In this document: one piece after another, positions 1 through 8,946 of the stretch | How positions within the stretch are numbered: position 1 is the first letter of the stretch | How the letters are laid out: each line of letters begins with the position of its first letter | Assembly (NCBI RefSeq): GCF_017795885.1 | Contig: NZ_CP059297.1 | Coordinates: 1,307,001 to 1,371,000, forward strand | Source of the DNA: Brevundimonas sp. AJA228-03 | Lineage (GTDB): Bacteria; Pseudomonadota; Alphaproteobacteria; Caulobacterales; Caulobacteraceae | Direction: 5' to 3' | DNA length: 64,000 bases | Notes under the pieces: generated by a model | Database searches by the model: none | The model's input: only the letters and a program-made list of their open reading frames with translations | Told to the model about the DNA's origin: nothing | Position numbers and translations under genes: made by a program

Positions 1-1
1 G

Positions 2-775
2 AATCTGAACGCCACGAACCGCGACCTGGATATCTCCCAGAACCGGATCAACACTGGCAAGAAGGTCAACAACGCCAAAGACAACGGCGCCATCTGGGCT
101 ATCGCCCAGCAGCAGCGCTCTGAAGTCACCGCCCTGAATACCGTAAGGGAAAGTCTGGCGCGGGGGTCTTCGGCCGTCGACGTCGGCCTCGCTGCCGGCG
201 AGTCGATCTCTGACCTCCTGGTCCAGATGAAGGACAAGGCCCTGGCTGCGACCGACAGTTCGCTGAACACGGCTTCGCGTGCCGCCCTGAACGAGGATTA
301 CAAGGCACTCCGCGATCAGATCACCACCGTGGTCACCAACGCGTCGTTCAACGGCCTGAACATGCTGAACGCCACGACCGGCTTCAGCGCCCTGTCCAAC
401 TCGACGGGCACCGCCCTGCGCGTCAAGGGTGAAATCCTGTCGCTGAACGGTGGCAATGTGACCGTGACCGCGACCTCCAGTATCGGCACCCGGACCCTGG
501 CCACCGCGCAACTGACCGCGGTTAACACCTCGATCAACAATGTCTCCTCTGCCCTGGCGCGCCTGGGCACGGGCGCCAAAGCGTACGACACCCACTCGAC
601 GTTCATCACCAAGCTGTCTGACGCCCTGGAGAACGGCGTTGGCAACCTGGTCGATGCGGATCTGGCGAAGGAAAGCGCACGACTGCAGTCGCTGCAAACC
701 AAGCAACAGCTGGGTGTGCAGGCTCTGTCGATCGCTAACCAATCGTCCGGGACCCTGCTCGGCCTGTTCAGATAA
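2..775 (+). CDS. Flagellin, 5'-truncated by the window edge
   Basis: Flagellin subunit of the extracellular flagellar filament. The frame is open from base 2, so the true start lies outside the window; 257 codons plus stop are visible. The visible N-terminal part has the flagellin D0/D1 pattern (NRINTGKKVNNAKDNGA, then AIAQQQRSEV). The C-terminus carries LVDADLAKESARLQ followed by LGVQALSIANQ, the classic terminal coiled-coil helix. The central domain is very short, as in Caulobacter flagellins. The next complete flagellin has the same C-terminal signature, so these are paralogues in a flagellin cluster. The family call is firm; which paralogue it is cannot be decided here. Confidence 0.95.
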   Translation, partial: NLNATNRDLDISQNRINTGKKVNNAKDNGAIWAIAQQQRSEVTALNTVRESLARGSSAVDVGLAAGESISDLLVQMKDKALAATDSSLNTASRAALNEDYKALRDQITTVVTNASFNGLNMLNATTGFSALSNSTGTALRVKGEILSLNGGNVTVTATSSIGTRTLATAQLTAVNTSINNVSSALARLGTGAKAYDTHSTFITKLSDALENGVGNLVDADLAKESARLQSLQTKQQLGVQALSIANQSSGTLLGLFR

Positions 776-788
776 CAAACCGGCGGAA

Positions 789-811
789 GGGCGGGGCATT
801 GTGCCCCGTCC
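789..811 (+). terminator. Hairpin after the first flagellin
   Basis: A 10-bp stem (GGGCGGGGCA with TGCCCCGTCC, one G-T pair) with a 3-base loop lies 13 bases after the flagellin stop. There is no clean T run, only CTCTTTC eleven bases later, so it could be a weak terminator or an mRNA 3' stabiliser. Confidence 0.4.
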
Positions 812-855
812 GACCGCTCTTTCAGGAGCCGCCGGCCTTACCGGCGTGAGGAGCC

Positions 856-1140
856 ATGGAAACGAATGCGAAGCTGACCGTCGTCCCCACCGTCGTCGCC
901 GCCCCGTCGTCAACGACGCCAGGCGGAGACTTCCAACAGGAACGCGCCGCGGATGATGCCATAAGGACTGCGCGGTACCGCCTGATCATCGAGGAAGGCT
1001 CCACCAAGGGGAGCTTTGTCTACAAGACCATGGACAGCGAGACCGGAAAGGTCGTGCGCCAGTTCCCTCGGGAACAGGTGATGAAGATGTCCGAAAGCGG
1101 CGGCTATACGGCCGGTGGGCTGATCGACACCAGCGCCTGA
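856..1140 (+). CDS. FlaG-family flagellar protein
   Basis: Small (94 aa) cytoplasmic protein with a FlaG-like core in its second half: LIIEEGSTKGSFVYKTMDSE, then TGKVVRQFPREQVMKM. This matches the family pattern in which a short beta hairpin leads into 'D.ETGEV(I/V)RQ.P.E.(V/L)'. FlaG proteins sit beside flagellin genes and influence filament length or assembly in other bacteria. The first 35 residues are low-complexity and variable, which is usual. It lies between two flagellin genes in the same orientation, about 80 bases after the first, and is probably transcribed with the flagellar set. The family is recognised by pattern only; the role in this organism is inferred. Confidence 0.75.
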   Translation: METNAKLTVVPTVVAAPSSTTPGGDFQQERAADDAIRTARYRLIIEEGSTKGSFVYKTMDSETGKVVRQFPREQVMKMSESGGYTAGGLIDTSA

Positions 1141-1278
1141 TTTTCGGGCGTCAGAAAAAGACAATCCAACCGCGCGGGCCCGCCCGACGCGGGCGATATC
1201 CGTTGCGAAACGCCGTTAACCATACGCTCACAGTTCTCGCATTAGCCTTGCGGCCAACATCCCGGGGCAAGAAGACCT

Positions 1279-2109
1279 ATGAGCAACAGCGTTCACACCA
1301 ATGCCGCAGCCGCCACCGCGCTGCAGAACCTGTCTCGCACCAACGACAACCTGACCAGCGTGCAGAACCGCGTGTCCACGGGGTTGAGAGTCCAGGGTGC
1401 CAAGGACAACTCCGCCATCTGGGCCATTGCCCAGAGCCAGCGCGCCGATATCGGGGCGCTTGCGGCCGTGAAGCAGAGCCTGGATCGCGCCACCTCGATC
1501 GCCGATGTCGCCCTCTCGGCCGGCGAGTCGATCTCGGACCTTCTGAACCAGATGAAGGAAAAGGTCGTCGCGGCCAAGGACGTTTCGCTCAGCACCCAGT
1601 CTCGGTCCTTGCTGAACTCGGACTTCAAGGCCCTGCTGCGCGCGATCAGCTCGGCCGTCGAAAACGCTTCCTTCGATGGCGGCAACATCCTGAATGGCGT
1701 GCTGACCAACGGAATCAAATTCCTGGCCAATGCCGACGCGACGTCCTTCGTCACGCTGTCAGGCAAGAACCTGACGCTGTCGGGGTCGATCATCTCGCTG
1801 GGGCTGGCCGACAGCCTGCTGACGCTCACGGGCGCGACCACGGCCCTCACCAAGCTGGACAACTCCATCAACACGCTGAACTCGGCGATGGGCGACCTCG
1901 GGTCCCAGGCCAAGCAGATCACGGCGCACAGCACCTTCGTGACCAAGCTCAGCGATACGGTGGAGAGCGGAATCGGCAATCTGGTGGACGCCGATCTGGC
2001 CAAGGAAAGCGCGCGCCTGCAGGCCCTGCAGGTTCAGCAACAGCTCGGTGTGCAGGCCCTGTCGATCGCCAACCAGGCGCCGCAGATCATCCTGTCGCTG
2101 TTCCAGTAG
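1279..2109 (+). CDS. Flagellin
   Basis: Complete 276-aa flagellin, the filament subunit exported by the flagellar type III apparatus. The N-terminal D0/D1 helix (NLSRTNDNLTSVQNRVSTGL) and the C-terminal helix (LVDADLAKESARLQ, LGVQALSIANQ, ending LSLFQ) are conserved with the truncated flagellin upstream. The short central region gives the 25-29 kDa size typical of Caulobacterales flagellins. The ATG starting MSNSVHTN fits the family N-terminus. An ordered sigma-54 site was sought upstream and not found with correct spacing. It may have its own promoter in the 138-base gap after the FlaG-like gene. Confidence 0.95.
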   Translation: MSNSVHTNAAAATALQNLSRTNDNLTSVQNRVSTGLRVQGAKDNSAIWAIAQSQRADIGALAAVKQSLDRATSIADVALSAGESISDLLNQMKEKVVAAKDVSLSTQSRSLLNSDFKALLRAISSAVENASFDGGNILNGVLTNGIKFLANADATSFVTLSGKNLTLSGSIISLGLADSLLTLTGATTALTKLDNSINTLNSAMGDLGSQAKQITAHSTFVTKLSDTVESGIGNLVDADLAKESARLQALQVQQQLGVQALSIANQAPQIILSLFQ

Positions 2110-2112
2110 ATC

Positions 2113-2238
2113 TCAGCCGAATCGTCGGCTCCCCTGGCCGATGACGACACGGGCCGGGCGACGCCGAGGCATATTGGCCCGTTCGCCGAAGCCGTACAGC
2201 GCAAGCAGGGACTGAATAAGCGACTTCGGAAAGATCAT
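2113..2238 (-). CDS. Small ORF (41 aa) antisense to the flagellar genes
   Basis: A 41-codon ORF on the minus strand fills the gap between the flagellin and the FlaEY-like gene. It begins with ATG preceded by a strong Shine-Dalgarno (AGGAGC, seven bases upstream). The product MIFPKSLIQSLLALYGFGER continues into an arginine-rich tail: a hydrophobic, possibly amphipathic N-terminal helix followed by a basic end (pattern PRRRPARVVIG). I recognise no family. The stop lies three bases from the convergent flagellin stop. The good ribosome site argues for a real gene, but short length and high GC make chance plausible. Confidence 0.45.
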   Translation of the reverse strand: MIFPKSLIQSLLALYGFGERANMPRRRPARVVIGQGSRRFG

Positions 2239-2350
2239 CGTCTTGCTCCTGTCTGGCAGGACCAAAACACGATTCGCAAATCTTCGTTCCTGACCCGGAC
2301 GTTAATGGCCCGTTGAGCCCGTTGTGCGAAAGTGACGCCAGGAGTTTAAC

Positions 2351-5170
2351 GTGGCGGTCAACAACGGTTATCTGGCTGGACTGTATGGGGGAAGCTACGA
2401 CCCCGCGCAGTCGGCCGCCCTGACGAAATCGGCCGCCAGGAAGCCCCAGCCCACGGCACCGTGGAGCACGGCCGCGCAGGCGACGGCACCCAAGGCCGAT
2501 GCCCTGGTCCGTCAGGCGCTGGGCGGTCGCGCGTTCGTCGATGAAGACGCCGCCCGACTGGATGTGAAGGGCGCGTCCGCCGACTACAAGAAGCTGTTCG
2601 CCCTCTATCAGGGCCTCGATACCCTCAACGCCCTGGCCAACCGGGCCACGACCAAGGGGCTGTCACCGACCGAACTCGCACAGGTCCAGAAGCGTTTCGC
2701 GGCCGGGCTGCAAGAGATCGGTGCCTATCTGCCCAAGGCGGATTTCGAGGCGTTGCGTCTGGTGCAGGGCACCTCCACCAGCCTGTCCAAGACGACGGCC
2801 GCGGTGCCGAAGGACAGCGCCAACTCCATCACCGGCCCGATCCACGAAGGCTCGGTGGACACGCCCGTGGCCGCCTTTGCCGGAGACACGCGGTTCAGCA
2901 TCACGATCAAGGTGCCCGCCGGTCTGTCGACCGCGACGACCAGCATCGCCATCGACCTGTCCGAACTGGGTTCCGCGCCGCGCACGCTGGATGCCGTGAC
3001 CGGGCTCATCAACGGAAAGCTGCAGGCCGCCGGGTTCCAGACCCGCATCGGCCGCGACCAGATCAAGGCGGAACCCAAGACCGTCACCGTCAACGGCAAG
3101 CCCGTGACCCTGCCGGCCGGGCCGGACAAATGGGCCCTGGCGATCCGGGGGACCTCGACCGAGACCGTCGGCTTCTCCGCGCCCGACACCTCCGATGCCG
3201 TCTATGTCGTGCAGTCGGCAGGCGCGGCCGCCCAGACCACCACGACAACGGTCAATGGCGTCAAGACCACCAAGACGACCGTGCCCGCCAGCACGGTCAA
3301 TCAGCTGCTCAAGTTCCAGAGCGACGGCGGGACCGCCACGGCCCCCACGGGCGGCAACATCGGCGAGACCCGCTGGGTCGCCGGTCGGCTGTCGCAGGAA
3401 AAGCTGCCGGACGACGTCAAGACCGTCCGCGCCAGCGCTGTGGGACCGGACGGATCCCTATGGCTGGTGGCCGACGTCGAATCCGGCCCCGCCAACCAGC
3501 CGATCAAGGGCAGCCAGGACGTGGCGCTGCTGAAATACGACACCGCCGGGCGGCTGATCGCGACGCGGACCCTGGGCGCGGCGTCGAGCGCCAGCGGGTT
3601 CGCCCTGGCGGTCGACGCCGACGGAACTGTCGCCGTGGCCGGTTCGGTCACAGGCTCGCTCAACACCTCGACCACCGATGCGGGCAAGACAGGAGAGGCG
3701 GCGACCGTCGCCGACAGCTTCGTCACCGTGTTCGACAAGGACGGACAGGAACAGTGGACCCAGCGTCGGGGCGCGCGCGCCGCCGACGAGGCCACCAGCG
3801 TCACCTTCGGAGCCAATGGCCTGGTCTATATCGGCGGCCGGGCCAAGTCGGCGCTAACCGGCTCGACCGCAATCGGGGGATGGGACGGTTATGTCCAGGC
3901 CTTCAAGGCCGGTGAGCCCTATCCCACGGCCGGCATCGTCCCCAAGGTCATCGGACAGGCCCAGTTCGGGACAAGTTCCGACGACGGAGTCGACGCCGTG
4001 ACCGTCGACGGATCCAGTCTCTATACCGCCGGGGTCGAGAACGGCCGGGCCGTCGTGCGGCGCTTCTCCCTGGACGCATCGGGTGTGCCCAGTCTGGCCT
4101 CGACGCGAGACCTGGGCGTGATCGCGGGCGAGATCGCCGGGCTGTCGGTCTCGAACGGCAAGGTCATCCTGACCGGCACCAGCCGCGACAGCGGCCTTTC
4201 CGCCGGCACCACGACCCGGGCAAACTCCGGTGGCAAGGATGTCTTCGTCGCGGCCCTGTCCACCAACCTCGTCGCCGCCGGCACCGATCGGCTGACCTGG
4301 TATGGCCAGGCCGGCGAGGATTCGGCCGCCGATGTGAAGGTCGTGGATGGCAAGGTCTGGATCACCGGGATCGCCAACCGCGCGGCGGACGCCAAGGACA
4401 CGGACCCGACCAACGCCTATCTGACCCGGCTCGATCCCCTGACCGGTGCGGTGGAATACACGCGGACATGGTCCGGCGACGCCGATCAGGCCAAGCCGAT
4501 GACCCTGGCCGTGGCCAGGAACGGGGCGAGCGTGCTGGACCGGCTCGGGCTGCCGCAGGGCGAGATCGATCAGTCGGATTCCAAGCTGCTGACGGCCGCG
4601 ACCTCCGCGCGCGTCGGGGACCGGTTCTACATCAGCCCGGCGGACGGCGGCCGTGCCGCGGCCGTCACCATCGACGCCAAGGACACCCTGGCGACCCTGG
4701 CCCGCAAGATCAGCGTGGCCTCCGCCGGCAAGCTGAAGGTCACCATCGCCTCCGAGGGGGGCACCGCCACCGGCAAGGACGGTACGACGACCACCACGAC
4801 CGGCGGTCTGCAACGGCTGTCCATCACGGCCAAGGACGGCAAGACCGGTGCAGTGCTGACCTCGGGGGAGACGGGGCGCGACGCCCTGCTGGGTCTGGGG
4901 CTTTCGCCCGGCTACATCGGGCTGGCGGTGGGGGACACCAAGACCCGGACCTATGGCCTCGGCCTGCCCTCCAACCTGACCCTGTCGAACGCCGATACCA
5001 TCAAGGCGGCCGGGGAAAAGCTGCAGGGCGCGATGAAGGCGGTTCGCGACGCCTATCGCGGCCTGGCCACGCAGGCCACGAACGCGTCGGCCAGTGGCCC
5101 GGTCCCCACCTATCTGACCAACCAGATTTCAAACTATCAGGCCGCGCTTTCGCGTCTCACAGGTTCCTGA
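2351..5170 (+). CDS. Large flagellin-adjacent protein, FlaEY-like
   Basis: A 939-aa protein starting at GTG, with an AGGAG ribosome site just upstream. Residues about 1-130 are Ala/Lys/Thr-rich and include LAGLYGGSYDPAQSAAL. The middle (about 340-720) has repeated blade-like segments (DGSLWLVADV, DGTVAVAGSV, NGLVYIGGRA, NGKVILTGTS, DGKVWITGIA), suggesting a beta-propeller. The last 60 residues are helical (KLQGAMKAVRDAYRGLA). Caulobacter encodes a protein of about this size next to flagellin genes, called FlaEY, reported to influence flagellin expression and motility. Position, length and layout support that equation, but I could not compare sequences. There is no obvious signal peptide. Confidence 0.6.
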   Translation: MAVNNGYLAGLYGGSYDPAQSAALTKSAARKPQPTAPWSTAAQATAPKADALVRQALGGRAFVDEDAARLDVKGASADYKKLFALYQGLDTLNALANRATTKGLSPTELAQVQKRFAAGLQEIGAYLPKADFEALRLVQGTSTSLSKTTAAVPKDSANSITGPIHEGSVDTPVAAFAGDTRFSITIKVPAGLSTATTSIAIDLSELGSAPRTLDAVTGLINGKLQAAGFQTRIGRDQIKAEPKTVTVNGKPVTLPAGPDKWALAIRGTSTETVGFSAPDTSDAVYVVQSAGAAAQTTTTTVNGVKTTKTTVPASTVNQLLKFQSDGGTATAPTGGNIGETRWVAGRLSQEKLPDDVKTVRASAVGPDGSLWLVADVESGPANQPIKGSQDVALLKYDTAGRLIATRTLGAASSASGFALAVDADGTVAVAGSVTGSLNTSTTDAGKTGEAATVADSFVTVFDKDGQEQWTQRRGARAADEATSVTFGANGLVYIGGRAKSALTGSTAIGGWDGYVQAFKAGEPYPTAGIVPKVIGQAQFGTSSDDGVDAVTVDGSSLYTAGVENGRAVVRRFSLDASGVPSLASTRDLGVIAGEIAGLSVSNGKVILTGTSRDSGLSAGTTTRANSGGKDVFVAALSTNLVAAGTDRLTWYGQAGEDSAADVKVVDGKVWITGIANRAADAKDTDPTNAYLTRLDPLTGAVEYTRTWSGDADQAKPMTLAVARNGASVLDRLGLPQGEIDQSDSKLLTAATSARVGDRFYISPADGGRAAAVTIDAKDTLATLARKISVASAGKLKVTIASEGGTATGKDGTTTTTTGGLQRLSITAKDGKTGAVLTSGETGRDALLGLGLSPGYIGLAVGDTKTRTYGLGLPSNLTLSNADTIKAAGEKLQGAMKAVRDAYRGLATQATNASASGPVPTYLTNQISNYQAALSRLTGS

Positions 5171-5257
5171 GGACAGGCGGCCTTCCCGGTTGACGCATGG
5201 GGGGCGCGCGGGGTTATTGAGCCCTGACGCTTTCGCCGCCCCCGAGTGCCCCGGACC

Positions 5258-5959
5258 ATGCAGCTTCCCAACGACAATCGGGTGATCCTGGCCATCGGTG
5301 CCGGCGTGGCGATCCTGGCCGCGATCGTGCTGGCCCTGATCTTCGGCGGCAGGAAGGATCAGACCCAGGCTCCGCCGGTGGACAGGCCCGCCGGCCTCCA
5401 GGTCGATCTGGCCGATGCCCCGTCGCTGGAGCCGACGCGCGAGCTGCGCTGTTTCGTCGACGGTCAGTTCGTCGGCATGGCGACCCTGGCCGACTGTGCC
5501 CGGCGCAATGGACTGGCCACCGACGGCCTGGATGTCGGCCTGGACGCCAGCGGAAATCTGGCGGCGGCCCCGACGGCGTCGTTCGCGCCGCCGCCGGACC
5601 TGCCGACGTCCGAGGTCGCGGACCTGAACGACGGGCTCGACACGCCCGAGGCGACCCTGCCCGAGAAACCCGGCGGCCAGGCCGAGCGCGAGCCCCAGGT
5701 CCAGCGCGCGTCGGGCGCGCCCTGCCTGCGCTACACGGGTTCGGAATGGCGCCAGATCTCGACCGACATGAGTCTGGGCCAGTGCGTCCAGGCGCTTTAC
5801 GCCGGCACCTGCGTTTCGCCCGGAGACGCCCAGTATGGCCAGCACGGCAGTCTGACGCTGCGTCTGGTGCCGCGTCGGGTCGAACAGTCCAACGACAACA
5901 CCCGATTCCGCATCCTGGCCGACCAGGACCGGAACTGCCAGTTCCCGGACCTGAAATGA
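5258..5959 (+). CDS. Membrane-anchored, cysteine-containing envelope protein
   Basis: A 233-aa protein of unrecognised family. Residues about 9-30 (VILAIGAGVAILAAIVLALI) form one membrane helix, followed by a Pro/Ala-rich linker and periplasmic-looking segments. Six cysteines occur in the soluble part (RCFVDG, DCARRN, PCLRYT, QCVQAL, TCVSPG, NCQFPD), consistent with disulfides outside the cytoplasm. The ATG is chosen over a GTG four codons upstream because MQLPNDNR gives a normal short cytoplasmic N-terminus. Its stop overlaps the next start (ATGA), so the two are probably translationally coupled. Any link with the flagellar genes upstream is positional only. Confidence 0.7.
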   Translation: MQLPNDNRVILAIGAGVAILAAIVLALIFGGRKDQTQAPPVDRPAGLQVDLADAPSLEPTRELRCFVDGQFVGMATLADCARRNGLATDGLDVGLDASGNLAAAPTASFAPPPDLPTSEVADLNDGLDTPEATLPEKPGGQAEREPQVQRASGAPCLRYTGSEWRQISTDMSLGQCVQALYAGTCVSPGDAQYGQHGSLTLRLVPRRVEQSNDNTRFRILADQDRNCQFPDLK

Positions 5960-6390
5960 TGCGCGCGATGGTTCGCGTCCTGCTTCTTTCCGCCTTCGCT
6001 GCGACCGGCTGTGCCGAGAAGCTGAAGGCGCCGTATGACAAGGGCGTCTGCTATGCCCTGGGCACGCCCGAGGGCCAGGATCCCCAGTTCAACGTCGTGG
6101 CCCGCGATCAGCCGGCGATCGAATACTGCGCCGCGCGCCTTGAGGAGATGCGGGCCCGGTTCCTGGGCATGGGCGGCAACAAGCGTGAGGTGATCGGGTC
6201 CTATCAGGGCCGTTTCATCTTCGTCGATGGACGCGGCGTGTCCTATGGCAAGTCGCTGGACGGAATCCGTTTCTTCGCCCTGGCCCGCACGGGCGACGGT
6301 CGCCTGGCAGTGCCCCAGGCGATCGAGCGCGAGACCAACGGTCTCAGCATCATCGAGGAAGCAGCGCCGCCCACGCCCCCGGCGGGCTAG
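5956..6390 (+). CDS. Putative lipoprotein or secreted protein
   Basis: A 144-aa protein whose start overlaps the stop of the upstream membrane protein by four bases, the usual sign of translational coupling. The N-terminus (MMRAMVRVLLLSAFAATGC) is a signal peptide ending in a weak lipobox (Ala at -3, where Leu is usual, then Thr-Gly-Cys). The mature part contains CYALGTPEGQ and a conserved-looking stretch RFIFVDGRGVSYGKSLDGIR. Two cysteines follow the lipobox. I do not recognise the family. The pair probably works together in the envelope; that is inference from coupling and shared location. Confidence 0.65.
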   Translation: MMRAMVRVLLLSAFAATGCAEKLKAPYDKGVCYALGTPEGQDPQFNVVARDQPAIEYCAARLEEMRARFLGMGGNKREVIGSYQGRFIFVDGRGVSYGKSLDGIRFFALARTGDGRLAVPQAIERETNGLSIIEEAAPPTPPAG

Positions 6391-6467
6391 AACGAAACCG
6401 GAACACGTGTTAACGATCGCGACGGGCAGACCCGCGTGGTCGAGATTTCAGAAAGAGAACCAAGCTC

Positions 6468-6959
6468 ATGGCGGGAAGCGTCAACAAGGTCATCCTGGTC
6501 GGCAATCTGGGGCGCGACCCTGAAATCCGGTCGATGCCGAACGGCGACCGGATCGCCAATATGTCGATCGCCACGTCGGAGACCTGGCGCGACAAGTCCT
6601 CGGGCGAGAAGAAGGAAAAGACCGAATGGCACCGGGTCTCGATCTTCAACGACAACATCGTCAAGGTCGTTGAAAACTATGTGAAAAAGGGCACCACCGT
6701 CTATATCGAGGGCCAGCTGCAGACCCGGAAATGGACCGACAAGGACGGTGTCGAGAAATACACGACCGAGGTCATCGTCGGCCGGTTCAACGGCCAGCTG
6801 ACCCTGCTGGGCGGCCGCGACGGGGGCGGGGCCTCGCAGGGTGGCGGCGGGGGTCGCGGCGGCGACGACGACTATTCGTCCGGCTTCTCGACCGGCGGGG
6901 CGAACAAGCCCAGCGGCCCGCGCGAAAGCTACGACCTGAACGACGACATTCCGTTCTAG
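6468..6959 (+). CDS. ssb: Single-stranded DNA-binding protein
   Basis: The 163-aa SSB, which coats ssDNA as a tetramer and recruits replication and repair proteins. The OB fold spans residues about 1-115 (KVILVGNLGRDPEIR, EWHRVSIFND, YIEGQLQTRKW). A Gly/Asp-rich flexible linker follows, and the acidic tip ends in DDIPF, the motif bound by exonuclease I, PriA and RecO. Length is typical. The ATG has a purine-rich ribosome site (AGAAAGAGAA) upstream. Its stop codon overlaps the convergent TPR gene by four bases. Confidence 0.98.
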   Translation: MAGSVNKVILVGNLGRDPEIRSMPNGDRIANMSIATSETWRDKSSGEKKEKTEWHRVSIFNDNIVKVVENYVKKGTTVYIEGQLQTRKWTDKDGVEKYTTEVIVGRFNGQLTLLGGRDGGGASQGGGGGRGGDDDYSSGFSTGGANKPSGPRESYDLNDDIPF

Positions 6960-8944
6960 GGTCTGACCGACACCCTGTTCGCCCCCAGTCGCCGCACCAC
7001 CTCGGCCCGGTCGGCGGCGGACAGGTCCATGCGGGCGGCTTCGGTGTATCTCTCACGGGCCTGATCGCGGCGACCTTGCGCCTCCAGTGCCCGGCCCCAG
7101 GCTAGGTGCAGGGCACCCCAGCGGGGGGCGCGGTCGGCGGCGGCGCGGTATTTGCGGATCGCGCCGCCTTCGTCGCCCTGCGCCATCAGGGCGTCGCCCC
7201 AGTGCTTTTGAGGGTCCGCCCAGCGAGGACCGCGCTCGACGGCCTGTTCGTAGAAGTCGATGGCCCCGGCGATGTCGCCGCGCGCCATCAGCATCTGGCC
7301 GCGTTCGGCGAAGGCGAAGGGCAGGGACGGCCCCTGCCGCCGCGCCTCGGCCGACCAGCGGTCCGCCGCCGCCCGATCCCCCGCCAGCTCCGCGATCCGC
7401 GCCCGCGTCGTGAGGCAGCGATAGCAGCTGGTCGGCGTCCGCCCGATCAGGGCAGCGGCTTCGTCCAGCCGACCCATCCGCGCCATGACCTCAGCTATCC
7501 GGGGCCAGATCACCATCGGTATCTGCGCGATGTATTCGGGCTGGCTCACGACGGCCTCCCAGGCCTGCAGCTCCGCCAGGGCCTGCGGCCACAGCTCGCG
7601 CGCTATCAGAAGGTCGGCGCTTGGGATCGACAGACCGTAGTACCCCCCGGTGATCCGGTAACTCTGGATCGCCGACGCGACCCCGACGTCCGTCAGGACC
7701 CTTCGGGCCTGGGCGAGGTCATGCGCGGCGACCAGAAGTCTGGCTTGAAACAATGGGGCGGCCCGAACACTTCCCGCGTAGTCCGGTTTGCCTGCCAGCG
7801 TGCCAGCCAGATCCGCCGCACCCACCGCGTCTCCCTGATAATCGGCGATCAAGGCCCGGTTGACGATCTCGATAATCTCGGCGGGGCCGGGCTGCAGGTC
7901 TCGGCGGCCGGGCCCGCTCAGGATGCGGACGGCTCGGGTCCGGGCTGCCAGCGCGCGTTCCAGATCGCCAGCGGCGTGATACCAGGTCGCCAGGTTGTTA
8001 TCGGCCGGTGCAAACTCGGGATAGATTTCGAGCGCGCGTCTGCCAAGGCCGATGGCTTGATCGAAATCACCCTGCCTGGCTGCGTCGATACCCAAGGCCA
8101 TAATGGCATAGGCGCGATCCAGCGCCCCCCCTCCAGTGGCCAGCTTCCTCATGACAGCCAGTCCCTCGTCTCGCCGTCCCCCGTTCTGGAGGTACCAGCC
8201 GTACCGATAGGGCTGGGTCATCTCATAGATGGCCTCGGCGGCGCCCTGCACCAGGGCGTCCAGATCACCGGTCGGGCTGACGATGGTGCGACCGCCGCCG
8301 GACGGGGTTCGCACCGTCATGGACAGGCCTTCACCCGCCCGCGTCACCTCGCCGGAAATGACCGTCTCGCGACCCAGGGCACCCCGCAGCCAGCGATCCA
8401 GTTCGCCGATGGAGACGCCCGTGGAGGGGATTTCCACGCTGACGTCCCCCTGCCAGTTGCTGGCATAGGTATTGGCGGCGCGGGCCGAATCCGTCTCCGC
8501 CTGAAGCCGGTTGAGCCGGTCCAGCAGTTGCGAGGAGACGGCCCGGCTATCCAGCCCCCGCTGGGCCAGATCGGGCGGTGTCGTCAGCGGCTGGATGACC
8601 AGGCCGCTGGCCTGTCGGGCGTTCCAGACGAACCCCAACACGCCCGCTGCGAGCAGAAGAACGACGACGGCAATGGCGATGTCCCGCACCGCCTTGATCC
8701 GGTTCCGGAACCGCTCGTTGCGGGCGAGGCCGATCTGTTCGCGGGACAGGTTGGCCTCTTCACGGGCGACATCGATCTGCTCGCGCATCAGGGCGGCATT
8801 GATGCGAAGCACCTCCAACGCAGCATCGCCGGGCGTCTGGCCGCTGGCGGCGATCTCCATGGCGATCTCGACGGGATCGGGCGTGGAGGGGGCGGCCGGT
8901 CGCGGGCGACGAGGCCGTCCGGTCGGCTTGTTTGTGTCGGTCAT
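6956..8944 (-). CDS. Membrane-anchored TPR protein (paralogue 1)
   Basis: A 662-aa protein. The basic, proline-rich N-terminus and a short coiled coil (about 50-85) precede one membrane helix (about 90-112, IAIAVVVLLLAAGVLGFVW). Next comes a domain starting SGLVIQPLTTPPDLAQRGLD (about 115-290), then TPR-like helical repeats to the C-terminus (AERGQMLMARGDIAGAIDFY, HWGDALMAQGDEGGAIRKYR, AWGRALEAQGRRDQARERYT). The topology suggests cytoplasmic N-terminus and periplasmic TPR scaffold. It follows its paralogue with a two-base gap, so they form an operon. The last 140 residues are almost identical to the paralogue while the middle is diverged. Function unknown; TPRs imply protein partners. Confidence 0.75.
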   Translation of the reverse strand: MTDTNKPTGRPRRPRPAAPSTPDPVEIAMEIAASGQTPGDAALEVLRINAALMREQIDVAREEANLSREQIGLARNERFRNRIKAVRDIAIAVVVLLLAAGVLGFVWNARQASGLVIQPLTTPPDLAQRGLDSRAVSSQLLDRLNRLQAETDSARAANTYASNWQGDVSVEIPSTGVSIGELDRWLRGALGRETVISGEVTRAGEGLSMTVRTPSGGGRTIVSPTGDLDALVQGAAEAIYEMTQPYRYGWYLQNGGRRDEGLAVMRKLATGGGALDRAYAIMALGIDAARQGDFDQAIGLGRRALEIYPEFAPADNNLATWYHAAGDLERALAARTRAVRILSGPGRRDLQPGPAEIIEIVNRALIADYQGDAVGAADLAGTLAGKPDYAGSVRAAPLFQARLLVAAHDLAQARRVLTDVGVASAIQSYRITGGYYGLSIPSADLLIARELWPQALAELQAWEAVVSQPEYIAQIPMVIWPRIAEVMARMGRLDEAAALIGRTPTSCYRCLTTRARIAELAGDRAAADRWSAEARRQGPSLPFAFAERGQMLMARGDIAGAIDFYEQAVERGPRWADPQKHWGDALMAQGDEGGAIRKYRAAADRAPRWGALHLAWGRALEAQGRRDQARERYTEAARMDLSAADRAEVVRRLGANRVSVRP
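6990..7405. repeat. Near-identical 3' segment shared by the two TPR genes (second copy near 8961-9390)
   Basis: About 415 bases at the 3' end of paralogue 1 match the 3' end of paralogue 2 almost base for base, including silent positions. Similarity falls sharply upstream of the motif ADRWSAEARRQGPSLPFAFA. This looks like recent gene conversion or a mosaic duplication. Confidence 0.8.
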
Positions 8945-8946
8945 GA

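Noticed and set aside
1185..1206. Sigma-54-like element (GGGCGA ... TTGC) upstream of the flagellin
   Set aside because: Spacing between GG and GC is one base too long for a functional -24/-12 promoter.
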